Source: Buddleja alternifolia (taxonomy: Eukaryota; Streptophyta; Magnoliopsida; Lamiales; Scrophulariaceae). Taken from it: DNA of 64,000 nucleotides. The translations under genes and the position numbers were made by a program. The stretch spans positions 620,001-684,000 of the forward strand of contig CM033402.1 of the NCBI GenBank assembly GCA_019426215.1, read 5' to 3'. The notes beneath the pieces are model-generated. The model had not been told where the DNA came from. It saw only the letters and a program-made list of their open reading frames with translations, and did no database searches. Of the stretch, positions 21,863 through 34,400 are shown piece by piece. Position 1 is the stretch's first letter, and each line of letters opens with the position of its first letter.

Positions 21863-22805
21863 TGGTATCAGAGTCATGGATTCAAGTCATGGTATCTCGA
21901 TCCTTAGCTTCCGCCACCCGCCGTTCCCCGTCCGGCTCCTCTTCTTCTCTTTCTCTTCTCTTTTCTTTCTTCTCTTTAGACCTGTTATTCTGTTTCTTTG
22001 TTGTCTTCTCCTTCTTCTTCAGGCTTTTCAAGATTTTGCTCATTTTTGGTGTTGGAGATTTAATTTAATATACCAAAAAAAAAAAAAATCAATTTCGAAG
22101 ATTTTTTTTGTTCTTTTTTGAAAATTTCTGGTTGTTACTTCGTCGGAAAAAAATCCTGAAATCTTCTCATACATATATATATATATATATATACACATAC
22201 AGAAATATTGATTGATGCTGCCTCCTTGTCCGGCGACTTCACCATTGCCTCTATCTTTTTCTTTTCTCTATCTCTCGATTCCACGTCTGTCTCTCCTCTT
22301 TCTCACCCTCCTTTTTCTTCAAATCTGTAAAATTATATACTCTTTCTCACATGCCAAACATGGCTGCCATACAAGAGTTGATTGATTTTTCCTCAATATT
22401 GAACATGATTCAACAACTCGTAGATCTGCTTATTTTTGTTGCATATTTTTTTTTAAGCATGGATTTAAGTTCTGCTATTTTTTGTTTTCTATCCTTCCAC
22501 CTCTGACTTATGGCTGGAAAAAAAAAATTGGTATCCAACACCAGCCGCAGATCTGCTTGTTTATTATTTATTTTGTTTGCTTGATTTTATTTTGCTTTTC
22601 TCAAATCTCTAAAGCAGCCTTAATACACGCTGTCATCTCCTCTCCCTCATCTTTCGCTGCCTGCTGATTCCTCTCTTTCATTGATGGCGGCATTTTCGGA
22701 GCAAAGTACGAGCAATTCTCTACCAAAGGACTTCTGTCTCAATTTTTTTTGGTTTTTTGGTCCAGCCTCAACATTCGAGAATCTCCCGTTTCGATTGCGG
22801 GGGAG

Positions 22806-22961
22806 TGTTAAATATATTAAATATCTTTGTATAGATTTAGGATATCTTTGTCCATATTTATCTTTTACCTTATTTATAACTTAGGGTTTCTTGTCTCTTG
22901 TATCTATATATACGTTATTCATCAATACAAGTTTCCCTACGGAGTTTTCTTTAATCTAACA
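22806..22961 (+). repeat. Right LTR of small element
   Basis: The 156-bp repeat has TG...CA termini, follows a GGGGGAG polypurine tract and is followed by the GTTTG target duplication. Confidence 0.88.
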
Positions 22962-24333
22962 GTTTGTTTAGTATTTTATTTTCTCTCTCGTATGAGAATT
23001 TGCTTTCTCTCTCTCGAATAAGAGTTTCATCTCTATTGAATAAAAGTGTGGTCTTTTGCACAAGAGTATTTTTGTACTCGTTTATTAGTTCTTAAGTTTT
23101 AATATCTTGAAAAACTTGATATTTGGTACTTCAATTATTTTTTACTACATTGTTAGAGACAGTCTCAGTTGTATTATTCTTGACATTGTAAACTGTTTAC
23201 TGGATGAAATAAAATTACCGCTTCTCCTTAATAAAAAAAAAAAAAAAAGGAGCAAATACTCCTCTAATCTCAGTTTGTCTCGCGTGAAGAAAAATCTTCT
23301 CAAAATGGTATTTCCATTAGGTGTTGAAGTCACATAAAAAAAAAACGTCCTTTCTAAAATGGTGTTTTCAATATATGTCGAATATTTTTTCGATTATTAG
23401 GAATGTCAAGTGGCTCGTCATCTAAACGTAATTCAGTCCAAATTTTATATATGAAATGAAACATTAATTTGCACAAAAAATTTGGAATGGTAATCAATGA
23501 GCCGACAGCAAGAAAAGGCTCTTGTAATATAGTTAAGAGAGTTGATTAATGATTAGTCGAGAGTTGAAGTGGACAACTATGTACAACTAATTGTAATCTG
23601 GCTGGCCAAAGATACAAGACTTGGGAGTTGTCGACATATTGCGGCTCTTGAAGACAACAGTGAATGAGTATTACAAAAACTTGACAGCTTTGTCATTTAA
23701 AATTAAATGATCTATTATTTTGAACCACTCCGCATATGCGTATAAATTATATATATAATGCATGTCAATTTTATATTTTTTCAAATTTTATTACGAATAA
23801 AATGACATACGTGATGATATAGGATTTTGCAATAGAGAATTCGAACTCAGGATTTATTCTTCATATTTGCTCATTATTTCATATCAAAATTCGGGTTGCG
23901 TATGGAGTTAGGCTATTTGTTTTGCACTATTTGTTAGTATATTAAAACATTATTAATTAAATACCATCAAAGTCGTTAAATCAATCTAAGTATATAAATA
24001 TTAGTACACTGTTGGAGTTACCAGACCAAAATCGGACTCTCGGACAATCTTCATATAGACCCAGTGTAATAGATATTCAATGGTGTAAATTAGACCACAC
24101 CAATTATAATATATATATATATATATTATGCGCACTGATATAACTTAATTTAAAATGATATACAAGTATTTTTCGAGAAAATTGAGAAGAAAGAAAAACC
24201 ATTGCAAATGGGCCCTAAAATTTCTAAAAGGAGCCCATACAATTGAACATGTACCTTTTGAGTTTTGTTTTGATATTGCAATTTCTAATCTAAGATGATA
24301 TTGGACATGCGTCTCCGAAAATACTTGGATTTG

Positions 24334-24389
24334 GATGTCAGCTTAAGGTTTTTTTTTTTTTTTTTTTTTTGGGTTGAAGATGTCAGCTT
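24334..24389 (-). mobile_element. Tiny poly-A retroposon with 11-bp target duplication
   Basis: GATGTCAGCTT occurs at 24334-24344 and again at 24379-24389. Between the copies lies AAGG, a 22-nt T run and GGGTTGAA. Read on the minus strand this is a short leader plus poly-A tail between target duplications, as expected for an extremely 5'-truncated LINE or SINE insertion. Confidence 0.55.
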
Positions 24390-24454
24390 CAATTAGTTAT
24401 TCCTCAAGATAGAATTGTGCTCCAAGTATTTTAACTTTGAATAAAGTATAAAGG

Positions 24455-24871
24455 GGTAATGTCATTTTTGATCCCTCAACTTTTTTGGAATCACTTTTTC
24501 AACTTTTAATCGCGTTGATTGTGTCTCTCAATTTTAAATTTAGTTTCAGTGTGGTCCCTCCAACTAATTTTTGTTCAATTTTGACCAGAAAGTTGGTCAT
24601 ATGCCACACACGTGACCAATTTTAATGGTGAAATTGTCAATTCAACTTCTTATTTTTTGTTTTTTTAATTACTAAATGTCAATTATTCCTTTAAAGTTGG
24701 TCACATGGGTGCCATGTGACTCTAAAGTTCCGGCCAAAAGTGATTGAAAATTGAGAGAATGGACCACATTAAAACTAAATTTTAAGTTGAGGGACTCAAT
24801 CAACGCGATTGAAAGTTGGGAAACTAAAATGGTTATAAGTGGAAAGTTGAGGTACTAAAAGTGGCATTATC
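24455..24871. mobile_element. Foldback/MITE with long inverted arms
   Basis: The left arm reads GGTAATGTCATTTTTGATCC and the right arm, reverse-complemented, GATAATGCCACTTTTAGTACC. Both continue with matching segments such as CGCGTTGATTG, AAATTTAGTTT and GTGGTCC. Arms of about 170 bp surround a short centre. No coding capacity. Confidence 0.7.
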
Positions 24872-25530
24872 TCAACTATAAAATACGATGAAAATTTGCC
24901 AAAGAATAAAGAATATCAATAAATTTCCATTTTTTTTTTTAACGTTTTTAGGTTTCCAAGTTATCCCAATACTAATCATTCTAGGTACTATGAAATACGA
25001 TTTTAATGTCCTTTCTCAATGAAGTTTTCTGCATACATAAGAGCTCTCAAGACTTTTTGCTTTAATGACTTTGCATCTAGATTCCAATTCAATCGCAGCT
25101 TTCCGGAAATTAATTTGTGACTTATATTACACTCTTGATGTACTTTGCTTAGTCAAACGTTTGACTTATGGTGGTCTTATATTTTGAGTGTATACTTCAT
25201 ATAATTGTTCAAATTTATTAAATTGATTTGTTATTTAAGGAATCGAGGTTGAACTAACTTTTAGTCATTGATCTAAAATGAAATATTAAGTAGCTTGGTT
25301 CCTCTAACTAACTACTTAGAGAGATAGTGTTCAGGGAAAAAAAAAAAAAAAATTAGCTCAAAACAATGAATTGCTCACCATTACATGATGAATTTAGTCA
25401 AATTTTTTACATATGGAATTAAATCAATAATAAAATATTTCATTCCGAATCTAAGTAAAAATCAATATCAAATCTATGTAAACATGATGTGAAACATATG
25501 TTTATGAAGCTCGATAAAACATCAAATAAA

Positions 25531-25745
25531 TTTGACCAATACTTTATTCCAAATCGATACGATTTATTTATATCCTTAAACATCTTCTTTTAAACATATC
25601 ATTTGACGTGAATCTTATATTAGTCGAGTGCACGATTGCAAAGTGTTAATTTTCTCATCCTCCATAAAGAAACAAATATTTAATTTCATAATAAACCCTA
25701 GCTTCTCATCAATATTCAGTTCTGCAAACAACAAAACCTGGAAAC
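25531..25745. repeat. Direct repeat copy 1 downstream of LDAP gene
   Basis: About 215 bp is repeated with changes at 26155-26401; shared words include GAATCTTATATTAGT, GAGTGCACGATTGCAAA and CAAACAACAAAACCTGGA. An inverted shorter relative lies in intron 2 of the LDAP gene. Confidence 0.7.
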
Positions 25746-26154
25746 TTATATTAGCCACAAAGAATAAACGACGTTAGAAGGCACGCCGAGTATTGCTCAC
25801 CCCCATTGCTCAAATTAGAAACAATAAATGAGAAAGAGCCTATCAAATATTAAAGAATGCTATCTCCCCCTTCAAACCCTATTGACAATGGAATTTATAA
25901 ATGCCAATGACAGATGACAAGAAACCCTAATAACATCTTGGGTCTGAATCATGGCTCAATCATCTAATATCATAATAATTTTGATCCAATAAAGGTACAA
26001 GTAGCTCAAGTGGTCTAACCGTGACCCGAAACATATATCAAACTCATAAGTTTCTGCTCGGCTCAACCCGAAAAGGCGAAACCAAACATTTAATTGTGTA
26101 TATGATCAATAATCCAAATATTCATTATGGCCCAATATATATTTTTTACATATA

Positions 26155-26401
26155 TCAAATAGACAATTACTTTATTGCAAATCGACACGATTCACTTACA
26201 TTCCTAACCATCTTCTTTTAAAAATATAATTTGGCATGAATCTTATATTAGTTGAGTGCACGATTGCAAATTGTTAATTTTCTCATCCACCACAAAGAAA
26301 CAAATATTTAATTCCATAATAAACCTATAGTTTCAAAGTGGGTTTACGTCTCATCAAAATTCAGTTCTCCAAACAACAAAACCTGGAGACTTCTAATAGC
26401 C
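26155..26401. repeat. Direct repeat copy 2 at the LDAP 3' end
   Basis: This is a diverged copy of 25531-25745 with a small insertion (TATAGTTTCAAAGTGGGTTT). It lies just beyond the stop codon of the minus-strand LDAP gene, probably overlapping its 3' untranslated region or polyadenylation zone. Confidence 0.7.
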
Positions 26402-26504
26402 TCAACACAATCTCAATTAAGCTATTAAAATATAAACCAAATTTCCAAACAATACAAGAAAATTTGGATTATTAATTAATACACCAAAACAATCCAACCA
26501 AAAA

Positions 26505-28648
26505 TTATTGCGAAACGGCGACGTATCCACCATTGACCGAAACAGCCGGCTCATTCTCAGCTCCCTCAAATGTTTTGGCGATCCTGTCAATGGGCACTAA
26601 AGGTAGGTAATACGACACCGTATAGCCTCTCCCAGTCGCGCAAGCCACGGCTTGATTATATTTCTCGGCCCAATGGGCAGCCGTTGGGACCATAATATGA
26701 GCCACTTGGGAGAACAACGGGAGCCGGTTAAGCGAGCGCCAAGCCGTGACTGCATATTGCTCGGCTACTGGCTCGTACTTGGTGTAGAGCTCCTTAGCTG
26801 TAGGCTCATACTTAACGTAAGCGGTTTTAGCGATGTTTGAAGCCGTATCCACCAAGCCGGCTCGCTGCACCTCCGAAGCCAGCTCTCGAGCCACGCCTGG
26901 AGATCTCTGAGCCACGATCCAAGCTTGGCTCGAAACCTGCTTTAGAAGAGCCGGCACGTGATGATCCAGCTCGCTTATGGATTCGGCCACCTGCATATCA
27001 CGTGATCCCTAGTCAGTCATGTGTATCAACTTGCTAACAATTCATATGAAATTCCAATGTAACTATACAATCTGAAATTCTATTAATAAACGTATAATAG
27101 TAAGACTGGTCAATCACTTTGCAATCATGCACTCAACTAATATATATATAAGATTCACGTCAAATTGTATATTTAAAAGAAGATGGTTAGGGGCGTAAGT
27201 ACATCGTATGGATTTGGAACAAGGTATTGACCAAATTTATTTGATATAAAACTACAAATATCTTAAAATATTCAATCTATAAAAAGTTATAATATGTTCT
27301 GAGATGGGTTGTAAATTGTAATCGAATAGAACAAATTGTTGTTCAAATTTGGTTGAATATTACTGAGCTTCAAAATTTTTGTTTGAGTTAAGTTTGATTG
27401 TTAATCGATCTAAATTTAAATTAGCTTTAATCGAATAGAATACGAGTATCTTGATTTTTTTATAAGTATTTATTATTTTTTAATAATCGAGTCGAGCTCG
27501 AGCCGAATTTTAACACTTATCAAACACACATAAAGTTGTTGAAACTTAGTTTGATAAATGATAAGTTAACTGGCAAAGTTTCAATTTTAGTCTCACAGGA
27601 TATCGTGATTTTAGTATTCGTCCCATGCTATACGGGATTTAAAAAAAAATCCCAATATTCCACATTAATTGAAAACTTGATCCTTTTTTCAAGCAGAGTT
27701 AGTCCCATACGATGTTTTCTGTTAAATTTTGATGAAATGGCCAACTGGAAATTGCATTTTGCCCCCTAAAACTATATATCTTATACAAACACCCCTAAAC
27801 ATTTTTTTTTTCACTTACCACCCTAAATATATTTTATTTCACTTAATTTTTCAGGGGTAAGTGCACATTAATATTTATTGAGGGGGATGTTTAATACATT
27901 TTTTATAGTTCGGGGGCAAAATGCAATTTTAAAAATACAAAATAAAGTATGGGACCTGTTGTTTAAGAAAAAGGTATACAATTACAACCTTTTCAAATTA
28001 TTGGGACTATTTTCAAAATTACTTTAAAGCGTAGGATCAAAACTAGAATCGTGATGTGGGACTAAAATTGATATTCTGCCTACATTAACGAATCTAACTC
28101 AAACGTGCATCAATCTCGAATCGTGTGGTGTGATCCAATATTTACAATAAACAATAACATGAGAATTGAGATTCGGCTAACCTTGCGATCTATGAACTTG
28201 AGAAGGTCAAAAGGAACATTATGAAATTTCTCAAAGACCGGTCCGGTAACGGTTTTGACAGTTCCTTCAACGGTCTGAACTCCAGGTCTCAACGGACCGG
28301 CGTTTTCTTTCGCGAATTCGTAGATTGTCGAGCAACACACAACAACGTAAACCGCAGCGACTTGGACGAAATCGAGATATTTCAGCTTATTCGCATCATT
28401 CTCCACAACCTTAAAAAACAACGAATCAGTCGTTAGCTGTAAATTAGTATTAGTGATATATGTTGATTGATGATTCGTATTTATGACGTAATTGATACAT
28501 GTAACCGATTATCTAAAAAAAAAAAAGACAACCAATGAGAAAATTATATAAATCTGACAATGTATAACTCCAAAATAAATCAAAAAATAAATTCATAGAA
28601 AATGCATACCGGTCGATCAGCAGTTGGTCTGGCTTCTGATTCTGCCAT
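26505..28648 (-). CDS. Lipid-droplet-associated protein, REF/SRPP family
   Basis: Proteins of this family coat lipid droplets in leaves and stressed tissue, and rubber particles in latex plants. The three exons, 28648-28610, 28409-28182 and 26990-26505, give 250 residues with no frame breaks. Residues 1-13 ([13 protein letters not shown]) are a short lead. The REF domain follows: [48 protein letters not shown], then the repeated [38 protein letters not shown] and [12 protein letters not shown]. It has no signal peptide and no typical membrane span; targeting is thought to be through amphipathic helices. It resembles the Arabidopsis LDAP/SRP proteins rather than the short Hevea REF. Intron 2 contains a nested foldback (27572-28080). 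The family call is firm; rubber involvement cannot be inferred. Confidence 0.93.
27116..27245 (-). repeat. Inverted copy of the LDAP-flanking repeat, inside intron 2
   Basis: The reverse complement matches the start of the repeats at 25531 and 26155 (GGTCAATACCTTGTTCC, then GAATCTTATATATATATTAG and GAGTGCATGATTGCAAAG). It is therefore inverted relative to the two copies beyond the stop codon. Confidence 0.6.
27572..28080. mobile_element. Nested foldback element in LDAP intron 2
   Basis: Outer arms match in inverse orientation: the left starts GGCAAAGTTTCAATTTTAGTC and the right arm, reverse-complemented, GGCAGAATATCAATTTTAG. A second inverted pair, AATTGCATTTTGCCCCC (about 27749) against its complement (about 27914), lies inside and suggests one MITE inserted in another. 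No coding capacity. Confidence 0.6.
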
Positions 28649-28802
28649 TTTTTTCTGAGTTTTTTTTAAAATAAAATCAGCTGCGGAAAATAATTACAGA
28701 TTGGTCGAATTTAAGGGAAAATGTGTGTGTGTGTGAGAGAGAGAGAGAAGTTTTTGGGGTAGGAAGAACAACATATGAGAACGTTGCTACAACTTAATTC
28801 GC

Positions 28803-28810
28803 ATTTTATA
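28803..28810 (-). promoter_or_regulatory. TATA box of the LDAP gene
   Basis: TATAAAAT on the minus strand lies about 155 bp upstream of the LDAP start codon. A (GT)n/(GA)n leader lies between it and the ATG (about 28720-28750). The placement is ordinary for a plant gene; transcription start is not proven. Confidence 0.5.
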
Positions 28811-28849
28811 AGGAGGGTTTTTACTTTTTAGCCTCTATTTGTCCAAGGT

Positions 28850-31440
28850 AATTAATTATTTGCCATAGTTTAAAAAGGTCAAATATCATAGTAATTTAGT
28901 AATTCTTTTGATTGCCGCGTGGAATTCTGTTTTCCTTTTCTGAGGTAAACCGGGTCGGTTTAAATTTGTCCTTTCTGTTCTTATAATTTTAGACGAACGA
29001 AATATCCTGACATCGGGTCGATAGTCTTTTGATTATAGACTACCAAACCCTATAAGATTTCAAATAAGGAGATAAAAATCATAACTTATTAATTAAAATG
29101 AGACCATGTTTAGCTCGCGTTCAATTAGACTATACTAAATATATTTTATAAAATGAATGTTCAATTATGTATAAGTGTAATTTATTCATTTTATATAAAA
29201 TAGATAAATGTGATTGAGTCGGAAGTGAGTTAGGATTTCGAGACGTTTGTGTATCCAACCAACCGAGAAATATGGCGCCTATTGAGGATTGAGGAGACGT
29301 GAAAGTTTTACCGTTGGGGGCTGGCACACTTATCTAGGTCGTCTGAAGATTCTCATCCGTTTGGGCCTTTTAAGTTTTTTAAGCTTCTAGAAGATTATGG
29401 GCTCTAATCTCTGGGCCTACTAACCATGCCTCTTAGGCTTTGGTATTATTATGTAGTGGGCTTAAAAAATTGAGCTATATATATGTATATATATATGTAT
29501 ATATGTGTATTTGATTTTATAATTTGTGATGTTTTATTTGAATATGTTTCTAACTTTCTAACCTTGACTTGGTTAATTTTGATTTTCATTTGAATGGTAT
29601 AGTGACTTTGAGTATAAAACTTATGTTAATTGAATTTTTCGTTTTATTTACACAATTTCCTATCCTTAACTCGGTGAAAGTTGATATAGATTTGCATGGT
29701 TTTGTAACTTAGAGTGGAACCAAACATATTTTAATTGAATTTTGATTGAAATGGGATCGACATAACGGGATTGATTATCAAAAGTTATTTACTTGTTTGG
29801 AGTTAATCAAGTTACATCATTTGATGGATTAAGATATTGTAATTAACTAAATACAATCAATGTTTATAAGGTAGTAATATTTTAAGATGTATACATGTGA
29901 AAATAACTAGTTTTAGTCAACTTGAATCAAACCTCCCTTCAAAATCTCATTACATTTTGTCCAATCCAACCATTTTATAATTTTAATCTGAATGGAAAAG
30001 GTTTGAAGTTCAAACTTTGTACATGCAGAATTGGCTATCAATATCATGGTCAAAAGATATATCAAAAGGCTTTATAATTACAATACAATTGAGGAATTTT
30101 GAAAAATTTAGGCAATGTTTGGTTATATTTTCATAACATGTTTGGTCCAAAATTTTCACCAAATCATATTTGGTTCACAAAATATTTGGTAAAAAATACA
30201 CTACTTTTTTGGTAAAAAAAAACATAATAATTATATTTCATCTTTCTACAACTACTTTGTTCCTACATTCCTTTCTATGTTCTCTCTCTTCTCTAAGTGC
30301 TCTCTCTTTTCTCTCTCCTCCTCTCTAACAGACAAAAGTTTCATGATTTGACTGCTGCAATAACTTTTGTTCCCTCTGGAAACAAAATCAAATATTATCT
30401 CACAAAATAAACACACCCAAAAACCAACTCCCAAAATAAAACCAAACACAATCTCATCAAACACGCACGTATTCCCATAAATTTCTCACCAATAATTCTC
30501 ACCAAAATATCATCCCAAAACATAACCAAACATAGCCTTAGTTTTTTGGCCTTTGGATCTGGGATAGGAGATGACCTAGAAAGCACGGACACTCCGAAAA
30601 TTATCCCCAGGCGGTGTCGTACCCGTGTCGGACACTTCTAATCCGTGTCCATGGTTAAAAAAATTAAAAAAATCGAAAAACATGTTTATTGCTATATTTA
30701 GTTTATGTTTATATTTTTATTTTGCATTTGTTATTGATAAATAGTTGAATTATTTACAATATATATAGATTTACGAAGAAACAAGTAAAATACAAATTTA
30801 TATAATATATATATTTATAAAAAAAAAGTTGGATAGCCGTGTCAAAGCCGTGTCGTGTCTTATATTTTTTTAAAAAATGTCGTTCCCCGTGTCCGTGTCG
30901 TGCCGTGTCCGTGTCGGTGCATCATAGGAGATGACATAAATAAAAATAAAAGCAAAATTCAACCATATTACACTAGTGTTGAAAGACGAACCAAACTATA
31001 CGATGCTTGATTCGAGATTGTTCAAGAAATGTTCATTTGAACTGTGTTCTTTTAACATATCAGCTCAAATTTGAACAACCTTTTGCATGTTCGATAACTT
31101 TGAAAATTGGCTCAAACTCGACTCGATTAGTACAAAATGCTAAAATATATGCAAAAAAAATTAGCTACTCGATCTCGACTAGTACTAAACTCAATCAAAG
31201 TTCATTTGAGCTCTATTTAATTAATAATCAAATTAAACTCAAATATAAATTTTAAAACTCGATAATAATTCAAACAAGCATGTACAACAACTTGTTCGAC
31301 TACAGCTCATTTACAACTCTATAGTCTATACTACATTGAGGTATGACACGAAACGCTGCGTTTTAAGTAAACTTATGTACTACGCCGTTGTTGCAGAAAG
31401 AAACAATCTCCCAGCATAGATCAGCCGCCCCCAAGCTATC
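28850..31440. other. Intergenic region between LDAP and ALG3
   Basis: The two genes are divergently transcribed. The region holds AT-rich DNA, a Harbinger-like MITE (30111-30537) and a stretch of repeated CGTGTC words (about 30600-30925). No gene is supported. Frames at 31007-31255 and elsewhere show no family motif. Confidence 0.5.
30111..30537. mobile_element. PIF/Harbinger-like MITE
   Basis: The 427-bp element starts GGCAATGTTTGGTTAT and ends with the inverse of GGCTATGTTTGGTTAT. It is flanked by TTA on both sides (30108-30110 and 30538-30540), the target preferred by PIF/Harbinger transposases. A pyrimidine-rich centre (TCTCTC) lacks coding capacity. Confidence 0.75.
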
Positions 31441-31447
31441 ATTTCCG

Positions 31448-34400
31448 ATGGCTCGACCACCCAACGCCGCCCCATCCTCCGGCGGCGGCCGGAAACCTCT
31501 TATTCAAAAGCTTCTCAAAACCCCCAAAATACCCTTCGCCGTCGCGTTGCTATTCGCCGATGCCATCCTCGTTTTCCTCATCATCACATATGTCCCATGT
31601 AACTACACAAATACCAAATATTCAATATATATATATATATATATATATTTTCTATAATTCTAACTCTTTTGTTTGGTTTATGCATTTCAGATACTAAGAT
31701 TGATTGGGATGCTTACATGTCCCAGGTTAGTTTTGATTTTTGGATTTTTTGCAATTATTTATTTATTTGATAATTTTGGATTTTGTAATTTAATTGTAAA
31801 GGTTAGTGGATTTACTGGAGGAGAAAGAGATTATAGCAAATTGAAAGGGGATACTGGGCCTCTAGTATATCCAGCTGGATTTCTTTATATATACTCTGCC
31901 ATACATTATATTACTGGAGGTGATGTCTACCCTGCACAGGTATATTTTGTTTTAGTTTTGTTAGATGAAACACGAAAATAAAAGCATAAAAGATTAAACA
32001 ACACAGTAATATATTTGGTTCAGCAATTGACTACGACCACGAGAAGAGAGGATAGAATTTCACTATTAATGAAAGAGTTACATAATACAAAGTATGTCAA
32101 AAGTTCAGGCTATAAACCTTCGCCCTATGCAGAACTAGCCTATTGATCACGGGCTTCTACTTAAATTTGGTCGTAGGATTTTAAGACATATCACAACAAT
32201 TTTTCCTGATGTTTATGTTGCAAAATTGCAGATGTTTTTGTTAACTGAATGCATAAGAAGGGAGAAAAATTGATGCTTTATGTTGATTTATTCACCAAGT
32301 GTTGTGACTTGTACAATCTTGTGATTGCAGATTCTTTTTGGCTTTCTCTATGTTGTGAATCTGGCAATGGTGCTGTTTATTTATGTGAAGACCGACGTGG
32401 TATGGGGATTGGTTCTTGTTTTATGATATGATTTCTGTAAATTTATTGTATACATTATGCATATACTTTGAAATGTAATTAGTCATAATTGTTTCGGGTT
32501 TTTGGTTGGAAGTGATTCTAAGCACTAATAAGAGAATTGGAAATGGATATCATGCTAGACGCTCCGATTGTCTTGACGTATTAGTCTCTTTGAATGTGTT
32601 TGGATTGAAGGATTTGAAAACCATGGATTTTAAATTCGTCAAAAAATTCATTGGGCTTGGTTGGACGATTTCAATGGATTTCAAATATCTTGAAACTCAT
32701 TTTTAGCTGCGTCTACAATCATTATGGTGGATTCAAATGACTCCAATTTGAAGTTATTTGAAATCCTTCTTTTAAATTTACTCATCAAGTCCAGATCCAT
32801 TGAGAGTGGCTTTACTATTAGGCCACTTCGTGCAAGAGGGTTCTGAGAAAAACAAGAGTCATTTGTGGAATTGTGGGGAATAGGGGTTAACATGTCTTAC
32901 TGATGAAAATTTAGAATTTTGCACAGTTTTATTGTAAAATAGACTATCGGAAACTGTTCGACTGTAAGATCAGGTGTTGATTTCACATAACTGTCCCACA
33001 GGTTCCTTGGTGGGCTCTATGCTTGCTTTCCATATCTAAACGAGTGCACTCCATCTTCGTGCTTCGTTTGTTCAATGACTGTTTTGCCACAACTCTCTTC
33101 CATGCTTCACTGGTGTCATTTCTTTACCAAAAGTGGCATCTGGGTTTAATTATTTTCAGGTACAATTTGTCTTTGGCTGCATTATTATTGTATGTTGGTG
33201 TTTATATTAGTTAACTAAAGGTGTTATAGATTATTCTTCCTGTTAGAACAGTGGAGCCGTCTCGATTAAGATGAATGTGCTCCTTTTTGCGCCCCCCTTG
33301 TTACTCCTCTTGCTGAAGGTACATTAATTTTGATTGCTCACATTTTCTTAAAGTATGGATACTGGAATTTATAATTTTAGAAAATATAATTTTATATTTC
33401 GAAGTAAAAACTTGAAATGCAGGCTATGGATATTCTCGGGGTGATATCTGCTTTAGCAGGTGCGGCACTGGTGCAGGTGCTTGTTATTTACGTATGCTTA
33501 ATCATAATTTACCGCTGTTGGTTGCAATTTGTAATGTTGTTTTACGTACTTTTTATTGCTTGTTGCCAACAAGTATAACATAATGCATTCACTATTTTAG
33601 TCTCCATGGACTATAGATGTGCCACATACACACATTATTGGTTTTTTATAAGATGATTGAGTGATTTAATGAATGCTACATGGGAAAGTTTCCATCAGGG
33701 GAATTACGTGACTGATACATTTATTTAATTTCACCATGGTTTTGCAGATTCTCTTAGGGATGCCTTTCTTATTATCATATCCAATCGAATATATCTCACG
33801 AGCTTTTAATCTTGGTCGCGTCTTCATCCATTTTTGGTACTTCCATTGACTGGGCAATTCTTTGCTCTATATGACACTCTTTATCTATTCAATGCTTGAA
33901 TTCGTGATTTATTCTTTATTTGCTGTCTGCTTCCTAAGATGTCTGCTAATTTTTATTTATTGATAACTTGAAATGACATATTCTAAGTATTTGTGTAGAC
34001 GATACGGGTCTAAAAATAAAGTAACAAATTTTAATTCTTTCATTATTCGATTTGTGCCTGTTGAATTTTAACTGTTGATCATCATTATGGATTCAATTCA
34101 AACTACGTTGATAGAAAAACTATAACTGAAACATGATCTAGAAACTTGGCCCGATGGATTGTTCCCAACAACTGTTGAAGTCTTGAGCTTGAGCTGGCCC
34201 TCAAGGATTAATATTCCTTAAAATTTGATGTTCACTTGATTAGTATCATAGTTTTGAATTCTTATATTATATACTTTTTTCTGATTCCTTGTACAATTAC
34301 GATTTGACAAAGCACTTAATTGTATTTCCAGGTCTGTTAACTTTAAATTTGTTCCAGAACCAGTTTTCGTATCTAAAGGATTTGCGTTAGGTCTGTTGGC

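Larger units (their letters stand above)
21707..22961 (+). mobile_element. Small non-autonomous LTR retrotransposon
   Basis: Two 156-bp direct repeats (21707-21862 and 22806-22961) start TGTTAAATATATT and end TAATCTAACA (TAATCTAATA in the left copy). A primer-binding site TGGTATCAGAG, complementary to initiator tRNA-Met, follows the left repeat directly at 21863. A polypurine tract GCGGGGGAG precedes the right repeat. GTTTG flanks both sides (21702-21706 and 22962-22966) as a 5-bp target duplication. The ~940-bp interior encodes no gag or pol. It is a complete TRIM- or deletion-type, copia-like element. The two repeats differ at nine sites. Confidence 0.9.
22967..26480. other. Gene-poor AT-rich region
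   Basis: No gene is supported between the small LTR element and the LDAP gene. It holds a poly-T insertion flanked by an 11-bp duplication (24334-24389), a foldback (24455-24871) and two diverged direct copies of a ~220-bp sequence (25531-25745 and 26155-26401). Confidence 0.5.

Noticed and set aside
21862..22068. Ser/Leu-rich frame in the small LTR element as a possible gag
   Set aside because: There is no zinc knuckle or gag motif; it is CT-rich leader DNA after the primer-binding site.
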